From: Saccharothrix obliqua
GTDB taxonomy: Bacteria; Actinomycetota; Actinomycetes; Mycobacteriales; Pseudonocardiaceae
Length of the DNA: 64,000 bases
Direction of reading: 5' to 3'
Assembly: GCF_019375475.1 (NCBI RefSeq)
Contig: NZ_JAHXGQ010000004.1
Location: forward strand, 372,001 to 436,000
Shown: piece by piece, positions 15,669-24,529 of the stretch
How the letters are laid out: each line of letters opens with the position of its first letter
How positions within the stretch are numbered: the stretch's first letter is position 1
The notes under the pieces: model-generated
Seen by the model: only the letters and a program-made list of their open reading frames with translations
What the model was told of the DNA's origin: nothing
Databases searched by the model: none
Position numbers and translations under genes: made by a program

Positions 15669-16778
15669 ATGACCACCTACGGCGATGACGTGCTTGGCCG
15701 GGCCCGCGTGACCGACAACGCCGACCTGCGTGCCTACTACGAGCGGCTGGCGCGCCACGACGCGGGCGCGCTGTGGACCGTGGCGAACGAGATCGAGCCC
15801 TGGTACCCGCGACCCCGGTCCGTGCCGGTGAAGTGGGGCTACCGGGAGCTGCGCCCCCTCGTCCTGGAAGCACTGCGCCTGGTCAGCGGCGACGACGCGG
15901 GCCGCCGCGTGGTCGCCCTCTACAACCCGCTGCGACGCGACGTCGCCGCGACGGTCGGCCTGCTCTACAGCGGCCTCCAGGTGATGGGCCCCGGCGAGTC
16001 GATGACCGCGCACCGCCACCAGGCCGCGGCGCTCCGGTTCGTCATCGAGGGCACCGGCGCGTGGACCGTCGTGGACGGGCAGAAGCTCAAGGTCGGGCCG
16101 CGTGATTTCGCCATCACGCCCAACTGGACGTGGCACGAGCACGGCAACGAAGGCGACGACGGACCCGTCATCTGGCAGGACGGCCTGGACATCCCGCTGG
16201 TCAACGCCATGGACGCCGGGTTCTACGAGGTGCACCCGGACGTCTACCAGAAGCAGGAGGGCATCACGAACTCCTCCCTGCACGTCTACGGCGCGGGACA
16301 ACTGCGGCCGTTCGGCGACACGTGGCACAAGAACCACTCACCACTGCTCGCCTACCCCTGGGAACCGACGTACGAAGCACTGCTCAACGCGGCCCGAGCC
16401 ACCGACGGCTCGCCGTACGACGGCATCATCATGGAGTACAGCAACCCGTTGACCGGCGGTTCCGTCATGCCGACCATGAGCGCACACATGCAGTTGCTGC
16501 GGCCCGGCGAGGCCACGCTCGCACACCGCCAGGTCGGTTCCAAGGTCTACACGGCGGCCAAGGGCAGCGGCACGTCCATCGTCGCCGGACAACGCATCGA
16601 CTGGACCGAGGGCGACATCTTCTGCGTCCCGTCGTGGGCGTGGCACGAGCACGCCAACGCCAGCCGCTCCGACGACGCGTGCCTGTTCTCGTTCAACGAC
16701 TTCCCGGTGATGCGCGCACTCGGCTTCTTCCGCGAGGAGCCCTACCCGGACCACGACGGCCACCAGCCGGTCGCCTGA
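15669..16778 (+). CDS. Gentisate 1,2-dioxygenase
   Basis: A 369-residue bicupin Fe(II) dioxygenase that opens the gentisate ring to maleylpyruvate. The first cupin supplies MTAHRHQAAALRFVIEG and WTWHEHGNEGDDG, with the iron-binding His pair; the second repeats the fold with LAHRQVGSKVYTA and WAWHEHANA. Length is normal for the family. ATG 15669 follows GAGGAG at six bases; longer upstream frames are not credible because they run into the divergent promoter. It is the first gene of the plus operon that completes salicylate breakdown. Confidence 0.92.
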   Translation: MTTYGDDVLGRARVTDNADLRAYYERLARHDAGALWTVANEIEPWYPRPRSVPVKWGYRELRPLVLEALRLVSGDDAGRRVVALYNPLRRDVAATVGLLYSGLQVMGPGESMTAHRHQAAALRFVIEGTGAWTVVDGQKLKVGPRDFAITPNWTWHEHGNEGDDGPVIWQDGLDIPLVNAMDAGFYEVHPDVYQKQEGITNSSLHVYGAGQLRPFGDTWHKNHSPLLAYPWEPTYEALLNAARATDGSPYDGIIMEYSNPLTGGSVMPTMSAHMQLLRPGEATLAHRQVGSKVYTAAKGSGTSIVAGQRIDWTEGDIFCVPSWAWHEHANASRSDDACLFSFNDFPVMRALGFFREEPYPDHDGHQPVA

Positions 16779-16795
16779 GCCAGGACGGAGGACCC

Positions 16796-17668
16796 GTGCT
16801 GCTGGTCACCTTCTCCGTGGACGACGACCGCGCCCGCCTCGGCGTGCGACGGGAGTCCGACGTCGTGGACGTCGGCGTGCTCGGCGGGCCGGGCACGCTC
16901 TGGGACGTGGTGCGCGACAACGCCGCCGACGCCGTGGCCGACGTGCTTTCCGGCCCGGTCCCCGACCACGCGGTGCACCCGCTGGACCGGGTCGCGCTGC
17001 GTGCCCCGTTCCGGCCGGGCAAGATCGTCGCGGTCGGGCTGAACTACACGGAGCACGTCGCCGAGTCGGCCCGCGCCCTGGACACGGCGGGCGAGCTGCC
17101 GCGCCGGCCGGTGCTGTTCGCCAAACCGACCACGGCCGTGATCGGACCCGAGGAGCCCATCGAGCACAACGGTCACCTCACCCGGCAACTGGACTGGGAG
17201 TGCGAGCTGGCGGTGGTGATCGGGCGCACCGCCAAGCGGGTGCCGCCGGAGCACGCGTTGGCCCACGTGTTCGGCTACAGCGTCCTCAACGACATCAGCG
17301 CCCGCGACCAGCGGCGCGGCGGCCTCTGGTTCTACGCCAAGGGCCAGGACACGTACGCGCCGTTCGGACCGGCCGTGCGCACCGCCGACGAAGTGCCCCG
17401 GCCGCACGCCCTGGACCTCGAACTGAGCGTGAACGGCGTGGTGAAGCAGAAGTCCAACACCCGGTACATGTTGTTCCGCATCCCCGAGCTGATCGCCGAC
17501 ATCAGCGCGGGCATCACCCTGGAACCCGGCGACGTGATCGCCACCGGCACGCCCGCCGGTGTCGGCGCGGGACGCGTGCCGCGGGAGTGGCTGTGGCCGG
17601 GCGATGTCGTGGAGGCCACCGTGGAGGGCATCGGCACGCTGCGCAACCCGGTGGTGGACGTCCGATGA
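16796..17668 (+). CDS. Fumarylacetoacetate hydrolase family protein (maleylpyruvate/fumarylpyruvate hydrolase)
   Basis: A 290-residue FAH-superfamily enzyme. The catalytic core includes KIVAVGLNYTEHVAE, the metal-binding acidic motif DWECELAVVIG, GYSVLNDISARDQ and a C-terminal GDVIATGTPAGVG. GTG 16796 follows GGAGGA and lies 17 bases after the dioxygenase stop. It would hydrolyse the ring-cleavage product to pyruvate plus maleate or fumarate. No maleylpyruvate isomerase is encoded in the window, so the enzyme may act directly on maleylpyruvate or the isomerase lies elsewhere. Confidence 0.9.
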   Translation: MLLVTFSVDDDRARLGVRRESDVVDVGVLGGPGTLWDVVRDNAADAVADVLSGPVPDHAVHPLDRVALRAPFRPGKIVAVGLNYTEHVAESARALDTAGELPRRPVLFAKPTTAVIGPEEPIEHNGHLTRQLDWECELAVVIGRTAKRVPPEHALAHVFGYSVLNDISARDQRRGGLWFYAKGQDTYAPFGPAVRTADEVPRPHALDLELSVNGVVKQKSNTRYMLFRIPELIADISAGITLEPGDVIATGTPAGVGAGRVPREWLWPGDVVEATVEGIGTLRNPVVDVR

Positions 17669-17714
17669 GGTCCTGCCGCACCACGCGCACACGGCCCGCG
17701 AAGGAGCGTCGCTG

Positions 17715-19355
17715 ATGCCCGGATCGGCGCACGTCGACACGTTCTGCCACGACCACCTCCCGCCGGTCGAGCAGCAGCCCGAGTTCCTCTTCGACCTGCC
17801 CGAGCTGCGGTACCCGGACCGGCTCAACTGCGCGGACGTGCTGCTGGCGGGCGCGATCCACCGGTTCGGCGCGGACCGGCCGTGCCTGCGCACCACCGGC
17901 GGCACGTGGACCTACGGCGAGTTGTCCGCCCACAGCAACCGGATCGCCCACGTGCTGGTGGACGACCTCGGCCTGGTGCCCGGCAACCGGGTGCTGCTGC
18001 GCGGGCCGAACAACCCGTGGACGGTCGCGGCGTGGCTGGCGATCGTGAAGGCGGGCCTCGTGGCGGTCACCGCGATGCCGCTGCTGCGCGTCCGGGAGAT
18101 CACCGAGCTGGTCGGGATCACCCGGCCCGCGCTGGTGCTCGCCGACCACCGGTTCGCCGACGACCTGCCCCCTGGCGTACCGCACCTGCGTTACGGCGGT
18201 GACGCGCCGGACGACCTGGTCGCGCGCTCGGCGTCCAAAGCGGACTCCTTCGCGAGCGTCGACACCGCGGCCGACGACGTGGTGCTGCTCGCGCCGACCT
18301 CCGGCACGACCGGCCGGCCCAAGGCCACCATGCACTACCACCGGGACGTGCTCGCGTCGGCCGACACGTTCGCCCGGCACGTGCTCAAACCCGAGCCCGA
18401 CGACGTCTTCGCGGGCACACCGCCCATCGGCTTCACGTTCGGCCTCGGCGGGCTGGTGGTGTTCCCGCTGCGGTTCGGCGCGTCGGCGTTCCTGGTCGAG
18501 CGCGCCACACCCGGCGAACTCGCGGACGTGGTGGCCGAGCACGGCGTGACGGTGTTGTTCACCGCGCCCACCGCGTACAAGGCGATGCTCGCCGCCGGGA
18601 AAGCGGTGTCGCTCAGGGGACTCCGGCGTTGCGTGTCGGCGGGCGAGCACCTGCCCGCGACCACGTGGGAGCTGTTCCACCGGGCCACCGGGCTGCGCAT
18701 CATCAACGGCATCGGCGGGACCGAGTTGCTGCACATCTTCATCGCCTCCGCCGACGACGACATCCGGCCGGGCGCGACCGGGCGCGTGGTGCCCGGCTAC
18801 CGCGCGGCCGTGCTGGACGACGACGGCGCACCGGTGCCGGACGGCACGCCCGGCCGGCTCGCCGTGCGCGGGCCGACCGGCTGCCGCTACCTCGCCGACG
18901 CCCGTCAGGCCGACTACGTGCGGGACGGCTGGAACCTCACCGGCGACACCTACCTGCGTGACGCCGACGGCTACTTCTGGTTCCAGGCGCGCAGCGACGA
19001 CATGATCGTCTCGGCCGGTTACAACATCGCCGGTCCCGAGGTGGAGGCGGTGCTGCTGGACCACCCGGACGTCGCGGAGACCGCCGTGGTCGCCGCGCCC
19101 GACGCGGACCGGGGCTCCGTGGCGCACGCGTTCGTGGTGCTGCGCGAGGGCGTGGCGGCCGGGCCGGAGAAGGTCGCCGAACTCCAGGCGTTCGTGAAAG
19201 CGGTGATCGCGCCGTACAAGTACCCGCGGCGGGTGGACTTCGTGGCCGAGCTGCCCAAGACGCCCAGCGGGAAGGTGCAGCGGTTCAAGCTGCGTGAACG
19301 GGTCCGCGCGGCGGCGCGGCACGAGGTCGGGCGAGGTGGCGCACTGCTACCGTGA
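17715..19355 (+). CDS. Aryl-CoA ligase (salicylate/2-aminobenzoate/benzoate-CoA ligase family)
   Basis: A 546-residue ANL-superfamily adenylate-forming ligase. Visible core motifs are A3 (LLAPTSGTTGRPKATMH), A5 (INGIGGTELLHIF), A8 (GYFWFQARSDDMIVSAGYNI) and the A10 lysine (LPKTPSGKVQRFKL). The overall pattern matches the benzoate/2-aminobenzoate-CoA ligase group. ATG 17715 follows AAGGAG. It would activate salicylate through salicylyl-AMP to salicylyl-CoA, the substrate of the divergent hydroxylase. The ligand is assigned from context; anthranilate or benzoate cannot be ruled out. Confidence 0.88.
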   Translation: MPGSAHVDTFCHDHLPPVEQQPEFLFDLPELRYPDRLNCADVLLAGAIHRFGADRPCLRTTGGTWTYGELSAHSNRIAHVLVDDLGLVPGNRVLLRGPNNPWTVAAWLAIVKAGLVAVTAMPLLRVREITELVGITRPALVLADHRFADDLPPGVPHLRYGGDAPDDLVARSASKADSFASVDTAADDVVLLAPTSGTTGRPKATMHYHRDVLASADTFARHVLKPEPDDVFAGTPPIGFTFGLGGLVVFPLRFGASAFLVERATPGELADVVAEHGVTVLFTAPTAYKAMLAAGKAVSLRGLRRCVSAGEHLPATTWELFHRATGLRIINGIGGTELLHIFIASADDDIRPGATGRVVPGYRAAVLDDDGAPVPDGTPGRLAVRGPTGCRYLADARQADYVRDGWNLTGDTYLRDADGYFWFQARSDDMIVSAGYNIAGPEVEAVLLDHPDVAETAVVAAPDADRGSVAHAFVVLREGVAAGPEKVAELQAFVKAVIAPYKYPRRVDFVAELPKTPSGKVQRFKLRERVRAAARHEVGRGGALLP

Positions 19356-19359
19356 CGCC

Positions 19360-20220
19360 GTGACGAGCGGTTCGGACGGGGTCGGGTTCGCCGACGGGGA
19401 GGGCTATCCCCGGGCGCCACAGCCCCGTCAGCTCATCGTGACGCTGTACGGGCTGTTCTCCCGCGACCACGGCGGTTGGCTGTCGGTGGCCTCGGTGGTG
19501 GCGCTGCTCGGCGAACTCGGCGTGGAGGAACCGGCCGTGCGGTCGTCCATCTCCCGCCTCAAGCGGCGCGACGTGCTCCAGGCGCAGCGGCGGGACGGCG
19601 CGGCGGGTTACGCCCTGTCCCCCGCCGGGCTGGCGATCCTGCGCGAGGGCGACCACCGCATCTTCCGCCGCAAGCGCGCGACCCCGGCCGAGGGCTGGCT
19701 GCTCGCCGTGTTCTCCGTGCCGGAGTCCGAGCGGGACAAGCGGCACCTGCTGCGGTCCCAGCTGAGCAGGCTGGGCTTCGGCACCGCCGCGCCCGGCGTG
19801 TGGATCGCGCCCGCGCACCTGCACGAGCCGACCGCGGACGTCCTGCGCAGCCAGGGCCTGCACGGGTACGCGGAGCTGTTCCGCGCCGACCACCTGGCGT
19901 TCGGCGACCTGGCCGCGAAGGTGGGCCGCTGGTGGGACCTGGCCGGGTTGGCGGCCCTGTACTCGGCGTTCCTCACCGAGCACGACCCCGTCCGGGAGCG
20001 GTGGCGGCACGCGCGTGCGGTGGACGAGCGCGCGGCGTTCGCGGACTACCTGCGGCTGCTGACCGACTGGCGGCGGCTGCCCTACCTGGACCCCGGCCTG
20101 CCCGAGGAGCTGCTGCCCGCGGACTGGATCGGCATCCGCGCCGCCGACCTGTTCTTCGCCCTCCAGGACCGCCTGGAGGAACCCGCCCGCGCGTACGGCG
20201 AGCGCGTGGTTTCCGGCTGA
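19360..20220 (+). CDS. PaaX-family transcriptional regulator
   Basis: A 286-residue member of the PaaX family (phenylacetyl-CoA-responsive repressors and relatives). The N-terminal winged helix reads RQLIVTLYGLFSRD, then VRSSISRLKRRDVLQ; the central PaaX domain has WLLAVFSVPESERDKRHLLR and the C-terminal domain ends in LPADWIGIRAADLFF. GTG 19360 starts four bases after the ligase stop, so it is co-transcribed with the pathway it probably controls. An aryl-CoA such as salicylyl-CoA is the likely inducer (inference). It ends two bases before a converging MFS gene. Confidence 0.88.
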   Translation: MTSGSDGVGFADGEGYPRAPQPRQLIVTLYGLFSRDHGGWLSVASVVALLGELGVEEPAVRSSISRLKRRDVLQAQRRDGAAGYALSPAGLAILREGDHRIFRRKRATPAEGWLLAVFSVPESERDKRHLLRSQLSRLGFGTAAPGVWIAPAHLHEPTADVLRSQGLHGYAELFRADHLAFGDLAAKVGRWWDLAGLAALYSAFLTEHDPVRERWRHARAVDERAAFADYLRLLTDWRRLPYLDPGLPEELLPADWIGIRAADLFFALQDRLEEPARAYGERVVSG

Positions 20221-20222
20221 GG

Positions 20223-21719
20223 TCAGGGTTTCGCCCGGTCGCGCAGCACCCGCCACCCGGTCCACACGACGTCCACGAGCAACACCACCGCCCAGACGCG
20301 ACCCGCGCCGTAGACGAACGCGCCGACGCCCTCACGCGGCACCTGCCCGAGGAGCACCGTCCCGAGGTCACGCGTCAGCAGGTCCCACACCCACGACAGG
20401 TCCACGAACGCGAGGCCCGCCTGCACGGCCGCGAACAACCCCGCGTGCCGACCCAGGTTCACCAGTGGCCGGCCCTCGGTTTCCTTGGCGGGCGCGGCCA
20501 CCGGCACGCGCTCGGGAGTCCGCACCTCCTCCACCGCCGGGATCTCCGGGGCGGGCGGCGGGACGTCCGCCACGCCCAGGCGGCGCACCGCGCGCGGTAC
20601 GACCACCGCGCCCGCGAGGATCATCGCGCCCGCCACCAGGCAGGCGACGGACCAGTTCGCCCCGTCGTACAACGCGCCCGCGACCAGGCTGCCCACCATC
20701 GCGCCGACCAGGCACGCCGACTCGTAGACACCCATGCCGCGCCCGGCCTGCGCGCCGGACGCCTCGGCGACCACCGCCTGCTGGATCGGCACGACCGCCG
20801 CCCACGCCAGGCCGCTGAGCACCCACAGCGCGGCGATCACGTACGGGTTCGGCGCCCACGCCAGGCTGACCGCGAACACGCAACTGGCCAGCGAGGCGGT
20901 CACCAGCACGCGGGACCGGCCGAACCGGACGACGTAGCGGTGCAGCCGCTCGGCCGCGAGGCTCATCGCGATCGCGCCCGGCAGGAACACGTACGCGACC
21001 TGCACGACCTCCAGCCCGAACCCGCGTTGCAGGTGCAGCAGGAGCAGCAACGACACGGCCGCTTCGGCGGCCATCGTCATCGCGACCGCGAACAGCACCG
21101 GGCGCAGCCTGCGCCCGATCGCGCCCAGCCCGGCGGCCTCCGCGCCGGCGGTCCGCCGCGCGTCGCCGTCGCGACGGGGTGCGGCCAGCAGGAAACCGGC
21201 CCCGACCAGGCACGCCGCCGCGCACGCCCAGAACAACCCGGTGAACCCGACCAGGCTCAGCCCGGTCAGCCCGGCGACGAACGCCACCCATGCGCCGGTC
21301 TCCTCGGCCGTGAGCAGCTTGGGGAACACCGCGGAGTCCTCGTGCAGCCGTTCGCTGACGATCGCCCGCACGGACACCCACAGCAACGCGCCGCCCGCTC
21401 CCCCGACGGCCGCCGCCACGTACGCCACGGAAACGTTGCCCGCCAACGCGTAGCCCACGCACGACAACGCGTACATCAGCGCACCGGCGGCGGCGACGGT
21501 GCGGCGTTCCCAGCGGTCGGCCAACACGCCGGCGACCGGCCGGACGACCACCGACACCGCCATCTCGACCGCCAGCAGCACGCCGACCTCGGCCGAGCCC
21601 AGCCCCAACGCCACACCCGCCCACAGCGGCAGCACGAAATCGAGCAGTTCGGCCGGCCCGTTCACCAGCATCGCCGCCCACAACGTCCGGCCCTCCCGCC
21701 GGAGACGTGCGGTGGTCAC
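20223..21719 (-). CDS. MFS transporter (probable drug efflux)
   Basis: A 498-residue membrane protein with about 12 transmembrane segments, the cytoplasmic A-motif-like loop GVLADRWERRTVAAAGA between helices 2 and 3, and an extra C-terminal region (after about residue 400) with more hydrophobic segments. GTG 21719 follows GGGGGAT. It is divergent from a TetR regulator with an operator between, the usual layout for a regulated exporter. The substrate is unknown. The long proline/glutamate-rich cytosolic stretch around residues 385-420 is unusual for a simple MFS pump. Confidence 0.85.
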   Translation of the reverse strand: MTTARLRREGRTLWAAMLVNGPAELLDFVLPLWAGVALGLGSAEVGVLLAVEMAVSVVVRPVAGVLADRWERRTVAAAGALMYALSCVGYALAGNVSVAYVAAAVGGAGGALLWVSVRAIVSERLHEDSAVFPKLLTAEETGAWVAFVAGLTGLSLVGFTGLFWACAAACLVGAGFLLAAPRRDGDARRTAGAEAAGLGAIGRRLRPVLFAVAMTMAAEAAVSLLLLLHLQRGFGLEVVQVAYVFLPGAIAMSLAAERLHRYVVRFGRSRVLVTASLASCVFAVSLAWAPNPYVIAALWVLSGLAWAAVVPIQQAVVAEASGAQAGRGMGVYESACLVGAMVGSLVAGALYDGANWSVACLVAGAMILAGAVVVPRAVRRLGVADVPPPAPEIPAVEEVRTPERVPVAAPAKETEGRPLVNLGRHAGLFAAVQAGLAFVDLSWVWDLLTRDLGTVLLGQVPREGVGAFVYGAGRVWAVVLLVDVVWTGWRVLRDRAKP

Positions 21720-21741
21720 CCTGATCCCCCAAACTCCGAAC

Positions 21742-21765
21742 ACCGTTCGATCTACTCCGAACGGT
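21742..21765. promoter_or_regulatory. TetR-type operator between efflux gene and regulator
   Basis: ACCGTTCG and CGAACGGT form perfect 8-base arms around an 8-base spacer. The right arm abuts a TATACT -10 box (21765-21770) of the TetR gene, whose ATG is at 21781, so its mRNA is nearly leaderless. A repressor here would block both divergent genes. Confidence 0.75.
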
Positions 21766-21780
21766 ATACTGGGTTTCGTC

Positions 21781-22476
21781 ATGAACGCAAAGGACCAGGC
21801 GCTACGCCTGCTCTGGACCGGTGATCGCCGACCCGGTCGCGGGCCGCAGCGCGGTCTCACCACGGAGCGCATCGTGGCGGCGGCGATCGAGGTCGTGGAC
21901 GCCGAGGGGTTCGCGGCGCTGTCGATGCGGCGCGTCGCGACCAAGCTCGGTGTTGGCACCGCGTCGCTCTACACGTACCTGCCGGGCAAAGCCGAGTTGG
22001 CCGCCCTGATGCTGGACGCGGTGGGCGCGGACGACCCGCTGCCGCACGAGCACCCCGGCGACTGGCGTGCCAAGACCGAGGCGTGGGCCCGCGCCGACTG
22101 GGCCGCGTTCCGCGCCCGGCCGTGGCTGCTCCAGCTCGTCGCCACCGCCGCCGTGCCGGGCCCGAACATGTTGCGGTGGCTGGATTCCGCGTTGTCCGTG
22201 CTGGACGGGACCGGGTTGACCGCGCCGGAGCGGGTGGCCGTGGTGGAGACGGTCGACGCCTACGTGCGGGGGCTCGCGCGCCTGCACGTGGAGGAGGCGG
22301 TGCAGGCCGAGACCGACCGGGAGGTCCTCGGCGAGCTGGTCGACTTCACCCGCTACCCGGCGTTGCTGGAGGTGTTGCGGGCGGGGGTGGCCCCGTGGAC
22401 CGGCGACCAGTTCGAGTTCGGCCTGCAACGCCTGCTGGACGGCGTGGCGGCCCTGATCGCCGCCCGGTCGTCCTGA
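21781..22476 (+). CDS. TetR-family transcriptional regulator
   Basis: A 231-residue regulator. The N-terminal helix-turn-helix is clear (GLTTERIVAAAIEVVDAEGF, then SMRRVATKLGVGTASLYTYL), and the rest resembles the TetR C-terminal ligand domain of the TetR_C group. ATG 21781 is eleven bases after a TATACT box. Its position divergent to the MFS exporter, with a palindromic operator between, suggests autoregulation and drug-induced derepression of the pump (inference). Confidence 0.92.
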   Translation: MNAKDQALRLLWTGDRRPGRGPQRGLTTERIVAAAIEVVDAEGFAALSMRRVATKLGVGTASLYTYLPGKAELAALMLDAVGADDPLPHEHPGDWRAKTEAWARADWAAFRARPWLLQLVATAAVPGPNMLRWLDSALSVLDGTGLTAPERVAVVETVDAYVRGLARLHVEEAVQAETDREVLGELVDFTRYPALLEVLRAGVAPWTGDQFEFGLQRLLDGVAALIAARSS

Positions 22477-22484
22477 GCGGGCGC

Positions 22485-22874
22485 TCAGCGACCCAGTGCC
22501 GCCCGCACCCGGCCGACCGCCGCGCCCTCGCCCCGACCGACCCGGCCGTCCGCAGACGCGACCCGCTCGCACATCGCGACCACGGCCCGCGCGAACGCGT
22601 CCGCCTCGTCGGCCGACCGCTCACCCAGCAACGCCATCGAGCCCCGCAGAGCCGCCAGCACGCCGCGCTCCACGTCCGCCACCGATCCGGCGGGCAACTC
22701 CGGCGCACCGGCCGCCACCGCTTCACGCACGCGTGGCGGCAAAGTGGACATCGCCCGGATGCCCGCGTGGCTCTCCTCGTCCAGCGCGCCCTCCTCCGCG
22801 ACCGACACCAGCACCATCGCCCCGTACACCGCGGTCCGCAGAGTGCGGCTCTCCTCGTCCGTGTATCCCCTCAT
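22485..22874 (-). CDS. Small hypothetical protein, possibly TerB-like
   Basis: A 129-residue soluble, alpha-helical protein with no recognised enzyme motif. Its C-terminal CERVASADGRVGRGEGAAV has the acidic, metal-binding look of TerB-like helical domains, but the match is weak. ATG 22874 is used. It converges with the TetR gene eight bases away and lies 26 bases downstream of the DUF4328 gene, so it may be the last gene of that minus-strand unit. No function is proposed. Confidence 0.7.
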   Translation of the reverse strand: MRGYTDEESRTLRTAVYGAMVLVSVAEEGALDEESHAGIRAMSTLPPRVREAVAAGAPELPAGSVADVERGVLAALRGSMALLGERSADEADAFARAVVAMCERVASADGRVGRGEGAAVGRVRAALGR

Positions 22875-22900
22875 GCGCCAACCTTACGTTCCGTTGATCA

Positions 22901-23602
22901 TCACTCCGGCCTCGCCCAGCGCGGGTCGGGCGCGGGCGGCGGCGGGAGCACCCGCGGTGGCGCTTCCGCCGGTTGGACCGGCGCGGGGTGCGGAGCCGGT
23001 GGGAAGTCGGCCGCCGACTGCCAACCGGTGATCCGCTGGACCACGACCACCAGCAGCACGCCCTCCGCCGCGTCCAGCATCGCGACCACGAGGACCGCTA
23101 CGGCCACGTTCCGGTAGTCGTCCACCGAACCGGCGCGGTCGACCATCCGGCTCACGACGCGGTTCAGCACGAGCGTCGCGAGCCACAGGCCCCACCACCA
23201 GTTCACGGCGGCCCGTGAGAGGTCCGGGACCGGGGCGCTGGCCCGCCACACGTCGAGCACCACCCGGCGTGGCACCCACAACTGCACCACGGGCAGCCAA
23301 CCCCACAGCACGGCCCGTTGTCCGTACGTGTGGTTGACGGACTCCGCGTTCGCCCGTACCCGCCACAACCACACCAGGAACACCACCGCGGAGGCGATGA
23401 ACAACGTGAGGCTGACGTACTCGATCGCGGTCACCACAGTGGTCATGAGGTCGAGTTCGGCATCGCCGACCACGCCGTTCACGTAGCCGGTGACGGTGTT
23501 CGCCGCGTACGCCGCGCCGAAGCCGACCACGACGTCGGACAGCACGCTCAACGCCACCAGCACGACCACGGCCGTCGACAGGCCGCGCACTTGACGGAAC
23601 AT
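22901..23602 (-). CDS. DUF4328 membrane protein
   Basis: A 233-residue membrane protein with about four to five transmembrane segments (for example GLSTAVVVLVALSVLSDVVV and LTLFIASAVVFLVWLW) and a cytoplasmic Pro-rich tail of about 35 residues. The RANAESVNHTYGQRAVLWGW motif followed by WVPRRVVLDVW is the DUF4328 signature. ATG 23602 overlaps the deacetylase stop (ATGA), so the two are translationally coupled, which suggests a shared role at the cell envelope. The function of the family is unknown. Confidence 0.85.
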   Translation of the reverse strand: MFRQVRGLSTAVVVLVALSVLSDVVVGFGAAYAANTVTGYVNGVVGDAELDLMTTVVTAIEYVSLTLFIASAVVFLVWLWRVRANAESVNHTYGQRAVLWGWLPVVQLWVPRRVVLDVWRASAPVPDLSRAAVNWWWGLWLATLVLNRVVSRMVDRAGSVDDYRNVAVAVLVVAMLDAAEGVLLVVVVQRITGWQSAADFPPAPHPAPVQPAEAPPRVLPPPPAPDPRWARPE

Positions 23603-24348
23603 CAGGTCTCGGGGTGGGCGAGCAGTTCGGAGACCGTGGCGAACCGGTAACCGCGCTCCCGCAGGCGTTCGACGGCCGGGCCGAGCGCGTCCCTCGTCAA
23701 CGCCCGCCCCGGGTACATGCCGTGCAGGAGCACGATCGAACCGGGCCGCACCTCGTCGGCGGTGCGGCGGGCGAGTTCGTCGGCACTCGCGGGCAGGTCC
23801 GGCCCGGAGTCCGGCTCGACGTCCCACATGACCGTCCGGCGGCCGTGCTCGGCCAGGTATTTCGGCAGCGCCAGTAGCTTCTTCCCGTTGGGCGGGCGGA
23901 AGGTTATCTCGCCGGCGTAGCCGGTGGCGCGGATCAGGGCGTCGGTCCGCTCGACCTCCTCCGCGACCCGGTCCGGCGACACGAACACCATCCGCTCGTG
24001 CGAGTACGAGTGGTTGCCGATCTCGTGGCCCGCGCCCGCGATGGCCGCGCCGAGCGCCGGGTGCGCCGCGAGTTCGCGGCCCGTCAGGTAGAAGGTGGCG
24101 CGAACGCCCTCACGCGCCAACACGTCCAGCAACGGCCGCGTGCCCGCCGGGTCGGGTCCGTCGTCGAACGTCAGGGCCACCACGCGGTCGTCGGTCTCCA
24201 CCCGGTCGGTGAGGTCGCCGAACAACTGGAACGTGCGCGAGTTGGCCAACGCGGACAGCCCGAACCCGCTCAGCGGCAGCACCAGGGCCACCACGGCGGT
24301 GATGATCGTCAGCCGCCGCGCTCGGCGGCCGAGGGGTGGTAAGCGCAT
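23602..24348 (-). CDS. Polysaccharide deacetylase (NodB/CE4 domain), membrane anchored
   Basis: A 248-residue enzyme with an N-terminal hydrophobic segment (RRLTIITAVVALVLPLSGFG) acting as signal or anchor, followed by a CE4 domain. The five CE4 motifs are visible: TFDDGPD, GNHSYSH, RPPNGKK, DVEPDSGPD and IVLLHG. It would remove acetyl groups from cell-wall peptidoglycan or chitin-like polymers outside the cell. ATG 24348 follows GGAAGA; a longer form to 24486 has less typical composition. It overlaps the DUF4328 start. Confidence 0.9.
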   Translation of the reverse strand: MRLPPLGRRARRLTIITAVVALVLPLSGFGLSALANSRTFQLFGDLTDRVETDDRVVALTFDDGPDPAGTRPLLDVLAREGVRATFYLTGRELAAHPALGAAIAGAGHEIGNHSYSHERMVFVSPDRVAEEVERTDALIRATGYAGEITFRPPNGKKLLALPKYLAEHGRRTVMWDVEPDSGPDLPASADELARRTADEVRPGSIVLLHGMYPGRALTRDALGPAVERLRERGYRFATVSELLAHPET

Positions 24349-24529
24349 GGGGCATCTTCCCGCAGTCGGATTCGCACGTTGAGCCGGCCGCGGTTGCGAG
24401 GACGCCGTGGCCGCGACGTCCGGCGACACCGGGGTTGTCGGTGCGCACCGGTCCGTCGAGGAGGCTGCCGGGGCACGGAGGGGCACGGCGAGCGGCGCGG
24501 GTCACGGAGGTGCATGGCGGCGACGGGAC

